From: Apoda limacodes
Lineage: Eukaryota; Arthropoda; Insecta; Lepidoptera; Limacodidae
DNA: 64,000 nt
Direction of reading: 5' to 3'
Assembly: GCA_946406115.1 (NCBI GenBank)
Contig: OX291561.1
Coordinates: forward strand, 1,914,273 to 1,978,272
Shown: piece by piece, positions 11,815-25,174 of the stretch
How positions within the stretch are numbered: position 1 is the stretch's first letter
Layout: each line of letters begins with the position of its first letter
Made by a program: the position numbers and the translations under genes
The notes under the pieces: generated by a model
The model's input: the letters and a program-made list of their open reading frames with translations, nothing else
The model's database searches: none
What the model was told of the DNA's origin: nothing

Positions 11815-11930
11815 CAGTGGACAACATATCATTGATATGCGTAGGAAACAGCACGAAACCTTTAAAGACACTAGCATAAATGTCCATGATATAAGTACTA
11901 ACGTCAACTGCCATATTAAGATAGACGGCA
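11815..11930 (-). pseudogene. Jockey-like element, internal fragment
   Basis: On the minus strand this block corresponds to the reverse transcriptase core of the copy at 6229-7650. On the + strand 'caacatatcattgat' is followed at the expected distance by a diverged 'gcataaatgtccatga'. It is heavily mutated and non-coding. Confidence 0.65.
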
Positions 11931-12560
11931 GCATTGAAATCATACGTTAAAATTTAGTGTAAAAAAAAACATTTACTTCAAAGTCAGTGACTTAAATTAT
12001 GTCATTAATGTTGTGCGAGTCGTTAAAACAATCAAATTTCGTTTGTTTTCCCGATTCGCCATAAAACCGGTAAACCGATTTAGAGAACGACCGCGACCGG
12101 AACACGTCGCCGAATACTATTTTATCGTTCCCGGTTTATTTTCCGACTGTTTCCGCAACGGTGCACATTTGTTTGTGTTTTGATTCGAACCGTTTTGTAA
12201 AACGTATTTCTCAGTTTGACACTTTATCGCACACGGTGGTTTTCATACTTTTGTGTTGAACAGTTTATGGGTAAAATCTAGAATTTACGTTTCAGTTATA
12301 TAACCGTTACACAATAATACTTATTAGGAAACGAAGGAATATATTTGTTATATTAATTATACGAAATGGGATAGTGTTTGAAAATTTAAAACTTCTTAAA
12401 AAATATAATTGTAAATATATTTGAGTAGAACTCATGTTTTGAACGTTGTATTTAATATGTTAATTAAATATTGTAGCATAATTACTTAGATTTTGGACAA
12501 TATTAGTTTATGAATTTCCGATTTAGCTCTTTTATATGAACTACGAAAAATAGAGCTCAT
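11931..12560. other. Non-coding stretch
   Basis: No features supported. Confidence 0.5.
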
Positions 12561-12564
12561 GGTT

Positions 12565-12755
12565 TAGTCCCGGGAACGATAAGCTAAGTAAGGCAGCGTC
12601 GGGCTTAGTCAGTACTTTTTCTGCAAGGTTGACCACCTCGTGGGACATGTAGATATCTGTGGTCCTCCGTGCTTCGGAGGGCACGTTAAACCGTCCCGTG
12701 GGTATTGGCTACGTTGTTATAATATGACAGCAGTCTTAAAGCCAATTTAGGAGCC
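12565..12755 (+). repeat. SINE-like interspersed repeat
   Basis: The block contains 'gtgcttcggagggcacgtta' followed by a 'ccgtcccgtgggtattgg' segment. This is the body of a common lepidopteran short interspersed element. The head is not clear and no target duplication was seen. Confidence 0.5.
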
Positions 12756-14290
12756 ATGGAAGCCTTTGAAACTCTGACAGTCGAGTGGCCATCAGATCAA
12801 CAAATGTTCGCGAATTTGCACACTGTGGTGGACTATGGCCTCAGCCTTCTTCTCCAAGGAGAGCCCCCTGCAGTGTCGCGTACAACGGCTGAAGTACTAT
12901 TCCTGGTTAAAACCAATAACAACAGAAGCTACAAAATACGTAAAACCGACAAGGTATCTATATCTACATCGTATTAATCGAAGACTCACCCATCAAAAGC
13001 TATTAACACCGAAAACGGTGTAGAAATTGAATGATACTTGTAAGAAACATCCATCAACGCCAAATTGAAAGCGCACTCCGGGCCCTTTAATGGGAACACT
13101 TCGTTTGCAGAACAACCATTAACTTCCTTTCTCATCGCTGATTCACGTCAAATTAGTGCTGGAGCTGAACAGAGTACCGATAGGTACGGGAACTGGTTTA
13201 ATTAGGGTTCAATGTTTACAGGTGTTCTCAACCATTTTTTATTTTCTTATTGATGTCAAAAATCATTGTAAGCCTTTTGTGTTTAATTTAATCGTGACCA
13301 TAGGCATAGAGAAATTTTACAAAAAAATGGTTGCAAATGTATGACAGAGAAAAAGCAAAACTGTGGTGTCTTGTCTATGAGAAAAGATACCATAGATTAC
13401 TTTGTCTCTTTTTAAAGTGTGGCCAATATTTTGAGACTAATAGGCAGTCCATAGTACAGATTACGGAACTCTTAGTCTATGATCGTGACCAAAATGTTGC
13501 TGTCCTCTTTTTTTTTTGTTTTAGTGTAATTGAAAACTGTAGTGTTACTGTTACTGATATTAGTCCAATGTCAATAAAACCAGGTATTTTTTAAAGTATA
13601 GTTGTACATAAAACATTTAGTTTATATTACACAATATAATTTATACTTCGCTTAGACATTCTTTGGTTGGTCAAACTTGGGTGTGGGAGCCATAAAATGT
13701 AAAAAAGCTATTATATCTTTCAATACGAATTGTGTAGTTATTGGCTTTTGCCACTACAGTAGCGCCACGTTGTTTATACTTTGTGGACTGTAAAGATAAT
13801 TGTAACTTCTTTTTTGTTTTTGTTCTGTCACATTCATTTTAGATAATTTTGTTACGTACAAAAGTGATTGCCACCTAGCACAGAACTTTTCGTGGTCCCG
13901 TTTAAATAAAATCCTGACAAAAAATACCAAGTTCGCTTATCTAGGACGAAAACTGTCTACCTAATTTCACTGTAACAAAGCGCTCTTTAACAGCTTATAG
14001 ACTTTATTAAAATACTTTACTAAAGGTAACTAAAATTAAAAACAAAGAAGAAATGTTTTTAATTAGTGAGTTTGTTCGTGAGTGAAGTTCTGCAATAAGC
14101 CGTCGCAGTGACGAGGGTGCGACGGGCACAAGTTGTTGTTATTTGAAATATTTGTTTATATACATATATTGGAATTACTGCAATGGAATAATCTTACACA
14201 AAATTAGGTTGCCAAAAAATATCTATTTTGTGGTGGTAAGAAGAAAATTATAAGTGAACTAGATTTTGCCAGCGGCAACTTTCACATTTA
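12756..14290. other. Non-coding stretch
   Basis: Several 60-90 codon frames exist (12756-13594) but none shows a domain, a plausible start context or splice structure. Nothing further is supported. Confidence 0.5.
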
Positions 14291-14299
14291 TAATATTAG

Positions 14300-14355
14300 T
14301 AGGATGAGAGGCTATTTAGATGCCTAAGGCTGGAGGCCGAAGGCTTTAATGCCGT
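14300..14355. repeat. Short dispersed repeat, copy 2
   Basis: Counterpart of 2610-2670 in the same orientation. Confidence 0.5.
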
Positions 14356-15357
14356 TAAACAACGCCTGGTCGATTTTAATAAAAAAAAATAACTATCAAT
14401 GTGTCTATGTTGAATAATGGCATTATAAGCGAGGTCAACGTTCAATAATGGACGTCTTCTAGCTGAGACGAAAGAACGACACAATATTTATAGCCGCGCA
14501 CTTGTAGAAATCAAAAGAAATATATGGATGATAAAAAACTGCAAAAACTACTTAAATAAAAATAAATTATAAAGCGTCTTTGACTTTCAACGTAAATTAT
14601 TTTTCATCAGATTTACTCGTAAACAGTGTCATTACGTACAGGTAAAGCGGGTGCAGGTAAAGACCTTAATTACTCCCACAGGCTTTTTCTTTGTAAATAT
14701 TACTTTTTCAAAGCCAAACGCATTCATAGAACCCACTGACGATAATGACGCGCTTGTTCTAAGAAATATGATTAAAAGCTGTGCTGTTGTTCAAAATAAG
14801 TTTTGTATGTTTAACTTCAGCCAAAACATTTTATTCATAATCTGGCGGTGGCGTTGTTTCCTTTGCTTCTAATCCCACCATTTTAATTGTATTTTGGTGA
14901 GTTTGCTTTTTGATTCACCTTATATTTTTATTTATTTACTCGCAAATGTGATGAAAAACATTGTGTTAACACGGGTGTTATGGAAATTACAAACTCGAGT
15001 CATTATACCCATATCTTAACAACGGTAGTATTTGTCTCCATAACTGCCTAACCAAGTTGTCGTTCCATTGGCTAGGAGGCCGCCCCACGCTATGTTTTGC
15101 GATCCACGTTGGCCACTTAAGTTCGACAAGCGATGAGGTCTGCCAACTGCCATTTCAGCTTCCTAACTATTTGAGCTATGTCAGTGAGTTTGGTTGAATA
15201 AACAGCCTACTACGAATGTTCTTAGTTGGCAGAGGTCACAGGTTGTGTAGTCTGAAATCCTCTGCTAACTGAGATATTGCTAAGCATTATGAATTAATTC
15301 TTTCATTGTCATTGCCTTCATCTACTAAAACCTTGCATAAATCCTGACAAACAACAC
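14356..15357. other. Non-coding stretch
   Basis: The frame at 14651-14872 (+) has no family resemblance. No other features. Confidence 0.5.
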
Positions 15358-15360
15358 TTA

Positions 15361-15965
15361 GGCTACGTTCACACGGCGCAATTTTTCTCGTATACCGTAT
15401 ACGAGATTTTATCGAATATCGTAGAGACAACAAAATTTGTATGGCAACTCTGAAAATAGATCACACGGTATCTATGCGCGAAAATCTCGTATTCGAAACA
15501 TATTTTTTCCCGTATACCGTAGGGTTTTGCTACCGCGAATGCGAGATTCTCGAAACAATTTTATCGAATGCGATGCTCAGTGGCGCTTATGTTTACGTTG
15601 ATTCGTTGACACGGACAAACTGGTTTCTAGTATACGAGACTCGCACCGGGGCAGGCAGCAGGCAGTTGTGTTTATGATATCTGTGGCGAAGTGGATTGCC
15701 GATTACGATCGAGTTATTTATCACGCCTATCGAGGATCGACCCATAATATGGGATAAATTATTAGACAACTATAAAAAAAAATGTCGTGCTCTCAACAAC
15801 TGGCAGTGTGGCGGCTGGCAAGGCGTATCGAATAGATAGATGTGTGAACGGCGGCCACGTATACGGGAAGTCCGCATACGTGAAAAAAAATGGACCTCGC
15901 ACCGTGTGAACGGCCGTCTTGTATACGGTAAAACCGTATCGAATAGTCACCGTGTGAACGTAGCT
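15361..15965. mobile_element. Harbinger-like MITE, 605 bp, TTA target duplication
   Basis: The left end reads 'ggctacgttcacacgg' and the right end is its inverse complement except for the first base (15 of 16 match). TTA flanks both sides (15358-15360 and 15966-15968). Three-base TWA duplications are the hallmark of PIF/Harbinger transposons. There is no transposase frame; the interior is built from palindromic 'gtatacggta'-type and 'tatcgaata'-type motifs, and copies of 'gtgtgaacg' recur inside the right third (about 15842 and 15904). It is therefore a non-autonomous element needing a transposase in trans. A Tc1-type TA duplication cannot be excluded formally. Confidence 0.75.
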
Positions 15966-16119
15966 TTAGGTCACCGTTAGTTAAAATATAACCTGGAAGA
16001 TCGAGCTTTTCTTGTTTTTATAACAACGCCATCTTTTGTCAAGTAGCTTTGGTGTTACTACTCGCTAATAGATGTCAGGAAGAGTCATATTTTTCAGTTT
16101 ATCATTGCCTGAAAACGAC

Positions 16120-16260
16120 GTTTTCTTAAAATGAAACCTAACTAGATCGATTTATCGCCCCTGAAACCCAGTGCATACTAAATTTCATGAAAATCGTTGG
16201 AGCCGTTTCCGAGATGCAGATTACATATATACAAGAATTGCTCGTTTAAAGGTATTAGAG
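16120..16260 (+). repeat. Interspersed repeat core
   Basis: It contains 'aaatttcatgaaaatcgttg' and 'gccgtttccgagatgcag', a block found in many lepidopteran Helitron/SINE-type repeats. The ends are not defined. Confidence 0.45.
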
Positions 16261-16339
16261 AAATATATAGAATAAAGACGTTGCACACAGTGTAAGTAAG
16301 TGAAAGTTTCAGATCAGTCCATTAAGCCATTCCAATAAT

Positions 16340-16572
16340 AGAACCGAATGCGAACGCTTGGGTTATGGAATGAGCTCCCTGCCAAGGTTTTCTCTAAGGA
16401 CTACATTATGGGGTTCTTCAAGAAATAAATTAATAGATTTTTGAAGGGTCAGCAACGCGCGACTTATACCCCTGGTGTTGCAAGCGTCCATAGGCTACGG
16501 CGACCGCGTACCATCAGGCGGACCGTACGTGTGTTTGCCACCTTAGTGGTATATTTAAAAAAAAAAAGAACT
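16340..16572 (+). pseudogene. Jockey-like element, extreme 3' fragment
   Basis: It encodes the family's last residues ('LWNELPAKVFSKDY' before frame breaks), then the 3' untranslated segment and an A-tail at 16558-16569. It is the mirror counterpart of the 3' end at 6229-6500. 5'-truncated, not functional. Confidence 0.8.
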
Positions 16573-17690
16573 AACAAATATTTTATTGTTCCATTTTATA
16601 ATATTAGCATAATATATAAGCTACATTAAGGATGTTTTTGAATACTTATTATTTTTTACATATAAGAAGATAAATGTTACGATTACAGATAAAATTCTCG
16701 TATCCACCTATAAAATATCTACCTGTATTTTTATAATAGCCGATCATTACTTATATTTTAAAATTGTGTAATCACATAAATCCATTAATAAATTAAGAAA
16801 AAACTCCATATAAGGCCTGAAATGTAAAATTGTTACTTTATTATATAAACCATTCAAATTTGCAGATCTTAATGGAATGGAAAGTTAGTAATGGAACTGA
16901 ATAAAATTGCCGCTTCAGCTAAGAAAAGCGCTCGGTCTGCGATTGTTTCTGCTCAGTGGAGCGTTTATGTTGTTTAAATATTACTGTTATTTACAAAAAC
17001 TGTAGAAATGATAATTTTTTGAAATTAAAATATATGTTTGGACGTTTGTTTGTTGCTTTATCACGCTGCGTGTATGTGAATTCACTGTCGGATACATTAT
17101 ATTTCTTGTTGGATAATTTCAAATTTCTCTTTATAATTTGAATTTTATATCAATTTATTTTTATCGAAGCCTTACGATGTGAAATATCCTATTTATAGAC
17201 TGGGTCTGTTTTATAGCTTTTATTTTAATGTAAAAATGTGTTTTTAGCAAATAACCTGATTCGGTGCTGAAACGCGACTTTTTAAAACTTGAGTAATAAG
17301 CTCTGGAGCGCGGTGACGAGGGTCCGACGGATACAATTTGTAGTCTCCAATAAATATTTATTTTGACTTCAAAAACAAATTATTTTGAATATGTAATGAA
17401 TTAGATAGTCATATCATTTATGTATTTTAAAAAAACTTTCTTTAAATTTGAGAAGGATTGAAATTTCAAAGAGTTTCTTAACTTAACCATAAAAATAAAA
17501 TTCTAAGAGAATGAAAATGTCTGTACTATAAAAGTGGAAATTTAAAAATAAAATCCAACTTCCCAAACGACATTCACGACTTGTATCAACAATTTATTTA
17601 CTGACATAAAACCAATTCCAACGTCAATTACAAGCAATATAATAAGTTTTATAAAAAAAGAATAGTATACTTAAAAGGATTTTTATTCAT
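16573..17690. other. Non-coding stretch
   Basis: No supported features. A short motif 'gacgagggt.cgacgg' is shared between about 17318 and 14112. Confidence 0.5.
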
Positions 17691-17699
17691 ACTAATTAC

Positions 17700-20366
17700 A
17701 ACTGAACGGATTGAATCATTTAAATCAAACTTATTGCATAAACTTCCGGATTCACTTAATAATGGCAACCCAAATTATATTTCCAATGCTGTTCTTAACA
17801 ATATTACTACAGAGTAAAATAAAATATTTTCAACAACAAAGAAAGTTATTTCCGTCGCTTTAGTTTAAGTGAAAGGGTTACCCCAGGTATTTATAAAAAT
17901 AGGCGTAAATTGTATAAATTATATAAAGAAAGAATATGCAATAATAACCAAATATTCAGGAAATGTGTAAATGAATACTCAAAAAGCTTTGAAAAAGCCT
18001 TTCTTGTTGCAAAATCAATTCACCTCAAAAGTAAAGTAAAAAAATCAACAAATAAAATTAAAACTACATGATATACAACAATAAAATAAATAATGAAACT
18101 GTTAAAGCTAGGAATTCTTGTCAAGACTTTGAGTTGACCGAAAATGATACTAGTTTAAAAACAAATCTTGAGATAGCTGTTGTTATAGAATTTTTTTTAA
18201 GCAATATTCCATTCAAAACAACTGCACATCTTAAAGTCCAATTTTAGCGGAATAAAATCTGATCAGGAAGCTTCATCACTATGGTATTAGAGACAAAGCT
18301 GTCGACCTTTTGATCTCTAACATGAGTAGCAGAGTACAGAAAATAGATGTCAATGGTGAAAGATTTTCGGGTTCAACAGTCACTATGGGAGTCCCTCAGG
18401 GCTCAATTTTTCTATATCTTACTTACATTAATAATCTACCATATCTTCTTCTCTTCTTCTATCATATCTTATTTGCTGATGACACCCCTTTTACTTCCAT
18501 AAGTAAAGAGAATTGTCTCCTTGTTTTAACATGTTATGATTAATTAATAACCTAGCCAAAAATCTTAGCTCTGCTGCGTATGCGACCAAGAAAATAAGAC
18601 AATTAACCGAGGTCGACACTGCAAAAATATTATATTTTAGCTATATCCATAGTTTATATGGTACATATGTCAATATGGTATCTTATTGTGGGATAGCGCT
18701 GCTGATGTAAATACAATATTAGTGTTACAAAAACGGGCAATTCGTGCTATTTACAAATTAGGATCTAGGATAGGTTTAGGGAAGTAATTATTTTAACTTT
18801 AGTGTCACAGTACATAATATGAAAATCTTTTAATGTTCAAAAAATGGTAATAGTTTCAGCAAGAAAAATGACGTTCACAAAGCAAACACAAATATTATAA
18901 AAAAATAGTATTTCATAACTTTGATGATTTGATACCAAACACGAAAATTCCGAACCTTAAAGGAAAAAACGGAGTGGAGGTATCAAGCTAAAATTTATAC
19001 CAAATCCTCGGGACAATAGTCCCTTGGAGTTGTAAAAAAATCAAATTTCTAAGCCAACGCAATCAAAAGATTATGTTTATGCCGCAAATTGTCAAAACTT
19101 GATAGGGAATCAAAACCTACAGGGTACTTCCCGTCAACTCAGAATCTTGAAATTTGGTACGAAGCAACAAATTATAGTACAGATAAAGGAAAAATTGCGA
19201 AAACCATAAATTTTTAGTTAAATCATATAATAAAAATATTTTTAATAATATACATTATATAATAAGTTTGCACGGTACCATGCTGTCATACATATATAGA
19301 TTACTAAAATTATAACCCTATACCTTCCTTAACCTATACAAGATATATAGCAAAGGTTTTTAAGCACTTGGATTCGTTTTAGGAAATTCTAAGAACTTTA
19401 AGAACGCCAAGACTAAGATTTCACTCTACAATGCCCTTTTTCGCAGTGTCCTAGAATTTTGCAGTGTCGTTTTGAGCCCTCATTATCAAATATATATTCA
19501 AATAATAGAGAGTATTCAAAACAGATTTCTTTGGCACCTGGCATATAGCTGTAAATTACTAAAAAAAATGCCTAAATATGAGGACAAACTTAATTTATTT
19601 AAAATGATCACTTTATCCGATGGAAGACTAGTGCTTGAGAGCATGTTTCTGTACAAATTTGTTAATGGTATTTTGGATACTCCTAAGTTTCTAGAACAAT
19701 TTAACTTCTCTATACCACTGAGATTAGCTAGACCTTCAGCATTTAAACTACATATTTAAAACTGATTTAGCTAAAACAAACTAGGACATTTTTCTTATCT
19801 TAACAGAATCGCAAGACAGTATAACAGTATAACTTATCCTAACCCGGTGTAATTATTCTTCGACTCAGAGCGCAGTTTTCGCTTAGCTAAAGTTTTAGAG
19901 TCTATTGCTTAAGAGATTTAACAAACAATTTATTTTAAACTTTTTTTAACATCTTGATTAATTTTAACATTATTGTATAATTACTCTTAGTTTAGTTTTA
20001 TATTGTAATTTTATTGATTTTTTATTTTTAGTATCATTATTTTCCTTTAGTTTTAGTTTAAATTATTTATTTATTAAAAAGACATGTTTCATTATTTTTA
20101 TTTATTTTATATTTTATTATTTTTTTTTTCAAAAATCTATTCATCTTAATTGTTATTATCGTAGCCGCCTTCTCTATTAACCATTTTTAATTTTGTTAAA
20201 ACTTATTAAATATGTTATAACAAATTGTTAAATCATTTTACGTTTTAGCTAGTGCATGTTGTCTTCACCTATAACTATAGCGGCATTTACCTAGTTTAAA
20301 TATTCTATTGTATCTAAAATATTGTATCAGTGTAAGCCGTGTTGGTGATCGAATAAATAAATAAAC
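17700..20366 (+). pseudogene. Decayed non-LTR retrotransposon (second family)
   Basis: The + strand carries pieces of a reverse transcriptase. Around 17885-18060 it reads 'KLYKLYKERICNNNQIFRKC'. Around 18265-18495 it reads 'HHYGIRDKAVDLLISNMSSR', 'TMGVPQGSI' and 'FADDT'. After 18557 come 'NLAKNLSSAAYATKK' and degraded C-terminal matches, and a further C-terminal block is at 19420-19760 ('VLEFCSVVLSPHY', 'ESIQNRFLWHLAY'). Repeat family A interrupts it at 18940-19255 in the opposite orientation. The element seems to end in an 'aataaataaataaa' tail at about 20353-20366. Many stops and deletions show it is dead. A related fragment flanks the Polinton at 51438-52115. Confidence 0.7.
18940..19255 (-). 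repeat. Dispersed repeat family A, minus copy
   Basis: Inverse-complement counterpart of about 10250-10440, including 'attgcgaaaaccataaattt'. It is inserted between the two halves of the surrounding non-LTR element. Confidence 0.65.
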
Positions 20367-21140
20367 CCTCTGTAGTGGGTTATAAATTTTCATTAAATAG
20401 TTCAACATAGATGACCAATGGCCTAAGCCTATTCTTTCGAGATGTCTGTACAAAAATAATTAATAATTGGTAATATTAAGAATATTACGATTTTCTCTCA
20501 TTTACTGTTTATGCTGATAATGAAATACACGAAGATATTTAATAAGGTACTTATTTTCATCTCTATTCACCTAAAAATAAATTTTCTCAAATTGGAAAAT
20601 ACTTTCCGTTCATGTAATATGAAAGACCTATTCCATAAAAGTAATAAGGAAAATCAGAAGCTGCCATCTGAATGGTTCTCCACACCTTCGAGTATCATTG
20701 AAGATCCCCGTTTATTTTCAAGCCAAAGTAATCCATAATAGTTTTGGGTTAAGGTTTAAGATTCTTCCTTAGACTAAGTAATTACAGCGACGCCTAGCTG
20801 CAAGAAATAAGTAGCAAGAAGCTTGTGAAATGATGCGGGACAATAACCTATTTTCCTTCGAGCTTCATTAGTGACGTGCCATTCGTCGATATTAAGGAAT
20901 GATTCATTAGAGATAGGTGAGCGAGTATCGTCTAATGAATTTTTAATAACAGAGATTAAGTGTATCTTATTTTAATTATTAATTTATCAATGTTTTGGAA
21001 TATTTGATATTCATAGTATACTTATTGTAGATTATGTTTTTCTCTCGAAATATACTTTTCGTTATTTCTTTATTGACTTATTGACTTTTTTATTTATTGC
21101 AAAGTTTTGTCTTCTTTTAAAGTTATATTTTTAGTATTAA
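20367..21140. other. Non-coding stretch
   Basis: No supported features; a 75-codon frame at 20511-20738 has no domain. Confidence 0.5.
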
Positions 21141-21144
21141 ATTT

Positions 21145-21345
21145 TCTGATGGGTGCTTTTTACCCGACTGCTGGAAGAAAGGAAGGTAATGTTATTCGAG
21201 CGTATGTATGTATGTCCATTTCTTTGGCACGCTCTACAGCCTGAACAGCTTGACGGATTTTGACATGCGAGGTTTCATTTGATTCATCGTGATTGTGTGT
21301 ATGACACTAGATAATTTCTAAAAAAACAAAATGGCTATTTTTATG
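21145..21345 (+). repeat. Interspersed repeat, Helitron-like body
   Basis: It contains 'gggtgctttttacccgactg', a short 'gtatgtatgtatgt' run and 'cttgacggattttgacatg', the layout of a common lepidopteran interspersed repeat. The ends are not resolved. Confidence 0.45.
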
Positions 21346-21399
21346 CGTGTTAAAAAATGCAAGAAAAATAGTAGTACAGTTTGCTCACAATATAGCAGT

Positions 21400-22080
21400 T
21401 ACCCTAAAATGAGTTCTGCCTCCTTTTAGTTAAATATATGGTATGTTTTAGGGGCAATTTTTTACTTCTTGCAGTTAGGTTTTTTTTTATTAATTTAATT
21501 ATTTACTTTTTCTTTATTACAAAATACTTAATATGCAACTGAAATAGTTGAAATAATTTGTACTTTACTAATAAAAAAACTATTTTTTATTAGAGACATT
21601 GTATAAACTGCCATAATGTTATATATGAAACTAATGTTCCAACAGTTAATTTTTTTGGTTAATTTTATTTACAAATTTCCAAAATACTAAACTATTTTAA
21701 AACCCGAAGGGTATACTACAATAAGCTGTTCGATATGGACATTCGACATTCATAGTAAAATTGTTTGAGGCGTTAAGTGGATTTGAGGAGTTATTCTTTA
21801 AAACAACAATTTTAATGGGTAATATTCATGAAGCTTTATTATAGTACACCTAATTTTTATCAGATTTTAGAGCACGCGGTTTTAAATTAAGAATTAGAGG
21901 AGTAAACAATTTGTTTAAATTTGAACTCAAAAACTTCAAATGCGTTTTTACAGCCCTTTCCAACGATACCTTAAATGATGGGGTGTGCCAAAAAATGATT
22001 ATTACCCGGTTCAATGACTAGAGAGCTACCCTAAAAAAAACACAAATCTGCATATGTAATTCTGAGATAACTGTGATTTG
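21400..22080. other. Non-coding stretch
   Basis: No supported features. Confidence 0.5.
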
Positions 22081-22087
22081 CAGTGCT

Positions 22088-22185
22088 TATTAGTCGATGA
22101 TTAGATTTTTAAAGGATCAGCAACGCGCAAGTTCTGCTCCTAACGGACTGTTATCTTGCTTGCCGCCCTAGTGGTATAACAAAAA
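22088..22185 (+). pseudogene. Jockey-like element, 3' tip
   Basis: About 95 bases match the end of the family ('aaaggatcagcaacgcgc', 'ccgccctagtggtata'). Confidence 0.65.
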
Positions 22186-22960
22186 TTTTATTGAATATTA
22201 GTTTGTGCCACAAGGCACAGTCTTTGGAATAAGTAAGCAATTTTAAAATTAAAGCCAATTGCGCAATAAAATTAAATTAATATACAACACGGAATGCCAT
22301 CTATCTATGCGATGACTTTAGTATCTAAGTACTGTTGTCCATCAGCGCCATCTAGCGGAACCGTGTCTCACCTAGCTTTTTAGAACGGTTTGTAAGTCCA
22401 TACTTTTCCAAAAACTTTGCTGAAATACTACTATGATAATAATAACACTAATACTTTTGATTTTTTAATTCGAAAATTAAGTATTACAATTTAAAATTAT
22501 TTCAGTTATTTTCTCACATGTTGTATGATCAATATTTAAAAAATTTAAATATTCTAAATACAAATATAAATTATGTATAAATTTTGTATATAAATATACA
22601 AAAATAAATAAAACGTTTCAGAGATGCCTCATTTAACATTAACAATAAATTATCAAAAAAAATAAACACACAAAACACGCACGTGAAAAAGGGAGTGTCA
22701 TAAATAGAAGGAATAGAAACTGCTTTTCAACACGGAACGCCATGGATCGGTAACGTTATGACGAGCTGTCTCATGTGTTGGAATGCTTCGTGAACTATGG
22801 ACTTAAAACGAGTTCTAGTTTTTATAGTAGAAGTAGAAGTATTTATTTATTACGTACTTAGTTGCTGTTAGTACGCTTGAAATCGGGAATTAAAATCTTT
22901 ATACCTACTTTGTAGAAGATTGGGTTATATAATTTTGGGATCGAATTACTTTACGAGAAT
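22186..22960. other. Non-coding AT-rich stretch
   Basis: No supported features. Short look-alike motifs ('caacacggaa.gccat') occur at about 22285 and 22728. Confidence 0.5.
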
Positions 22961-22974
22961 GAATTATGAATGCT

Positions 22975-23220
22975 AATTGTCGTACCTAGCCTCAGCCGTT
23001 GTTTATTCCGCCTCAGGGGTACACTCCTCTCTTTAGAGAAAATAGGCTTGGGCTATAGTCCACTGTCCTGGCCCACTGTCCATTTGCGATGTTGACGTTG
23101 TCGAGCCAGTGACTAGTGGCTACTACTAGACATTTGTCGAGAGTTGTCTAGCCGCCCATAAGGCCTCTGACTTGGCTTAAAGAATGTCGTATTTCTGACG
23201 TCTATGATTCCCTGTTCATT
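22975..23220. repeat. SINE-like interspersed repeat
   Basis: A block with 'cctcaggggtacactcctct' and 'ggcttgggctatagtccact' resembles a common lepidopteran short repeat. The boundaries are uncertain. Confidence 0.4.
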
Positions 23221-23519
23221 TAAATCTATTTCTTGTTATAAAAGATGAAACGTATGGAATGTTGAAATTGAATTTGTTACGAAAGAAAAAACCATTTTTT
23301 CGATATTTTGTTCAGTGTGTATGTTAGCACAGTTTGGGAATATTTTTGCAAAAATTATGAGTCAATACTCTTTCCAAAAAACTGAAGTCATATGTGAATA
23401 ATGTCCCTTGTGCATGACCGCTTAAATTTTTACTTTTTGAATTTTTATTATTTGTTAGGTCATCCGCTTTTATAACACATATTCTGTTGTGGCCTGTAAC
23501 TAGTTCGGTCTTAAAAGAT

Positions 23520-23605
23520 AAAGCCCTTTAATATTTGGACAGACAGACAGCGTAGGGTTGGTGATAGCGCTCCGTTGGCATCCTTTTGGGTACGGAACAC
23601 TAAAA
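23520..23605 (+). repeat. Retroelement tail copy
   Basis: It ends 'tttgggtacggaacactaaa', matching the tail at 8638-8657. Confidence 0.55.
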
Positions 23606-25165
23606 TATTGATTGAATTTCATTAAAAATGACAGCATAGTCTCTTATTTGTAATTGTGGTGTATATTTAGTTTAATTAATCAAACTTATATTCATATTTA
23701 CATAATTTTAAAAACGGAATTTATTATTAGAGAACAGCAGGCACACGTACATATGGTTTTTCAGATTGAGTTATCTTTTGAATCAAAAACCTTTGCCACA
23801 GTATGTACGAGTATAGACCTACCATTAAACACGTAGCAAGAACAATGCATTAGTTTAATCCATCAGAGTTATTTCTTGGTCTCTAGACAGAAAGTGCCAT
23901 TCGTTTGTGCACCGCGCCCGCACAAGAAGAGGGTCGGACATTAACAAGACGTATTTCGTTGGACCAACATTTGTCTTGAAGGGTTGCTTTGCTCAGAGTG
24001 CTGCTCACTTGATTTAAAACGATATATGACACACTTAAACTATATCTATTGATATCATTATATGAACAGTAGATAAGCTATTTGATAAGAAGTTATTAAG
24101 AAAACGGTGACCGATAAGGTCAAGTTTTTTTTAAATAACAAAAAGCGATCGTAGATCGTTACTATCTTCCAGAATTTAAAATTGTAACTTTTGTATTATC
24201 TTAAGACCTTGCAGAAAGTTGCTGAAAGCTTGTTTTGATTTTTGTTTTTGTTTAATGGCAGATGTGGTGGTGAGCTAAAAACCACTGCGTGTTTTTTCAT
24301 TTATTTATAATGATTATTACAATATTATTGATCTTTTATCTACCGCAGTTCCTTTTCTTATAATTTTGTTTCGAAATTTTTTACCCTAAGCGTGAGATGT
24401 TTTGGTTATTCCTTTTGCAGACTATATCAGCTAATACTTTAAATGCAACAGGGTGCTTGTATTGTAATGTTACACTTTCGCTCTCTACGTGTGTAACCAT
24501 TTTGGTTTAATTTTGGCATAGATATAGCAGATATAGAATTTGTATAATTTCCCCATAAAATAATAATAAAGCTTATTTTCATTTCATTTCAAAACTTATC
24601 ATCTCGGGAGATAACTAAACCCTTTTTGTTACAATTTATGAATTTAGTCTCCTCAAGATTTGTTACTTTGTACAAGTCAATATTTGTGTTTGTTTCCAGT
24701 TCCAGGAGCAACATAAATCAAATAATCCGTTAATAAAAATACTAATAATTTTCTTTTTCAAAGCATTTATAAATGAAAATAGAGCGTAAAAAGACGAAAA
24801 GATAAGAATATCTAAAAGAGGCGTCTAACACGCAACGCCGCCATTACAGAAACATAAATAAGTGATACGCGACGCCCTTGAAAGCTCCTGTTAAAGCTTT
24901 CGCGTTTATATCTGAAGTTAGCAAAATCACAGGAAAGGTAGCATGCCTCGTTGTCAGATGTGTTTTTTTTTACCTAATTTAAATGTTGTACTCGAATTCA
25001 ATAGAAATCCAGTTCTAGGCTAAGAAATTATTTATAGAGTAAAAAATATATTTAACAATAAATGCAGCGCGTAAGCCGTGACCAAAGTGGTAATGGTAAT
25101 TTTGTATACTACGAAGTCACTATAATATAGTCACTATTGGCCGTTATTTAGTTTACTTTAACTGC
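23606..25165. other. Non-coding stretch
   Basis: No supported features. Confidence 0.5.
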
Positions 25166-25174
25166 ATGTTTTCT

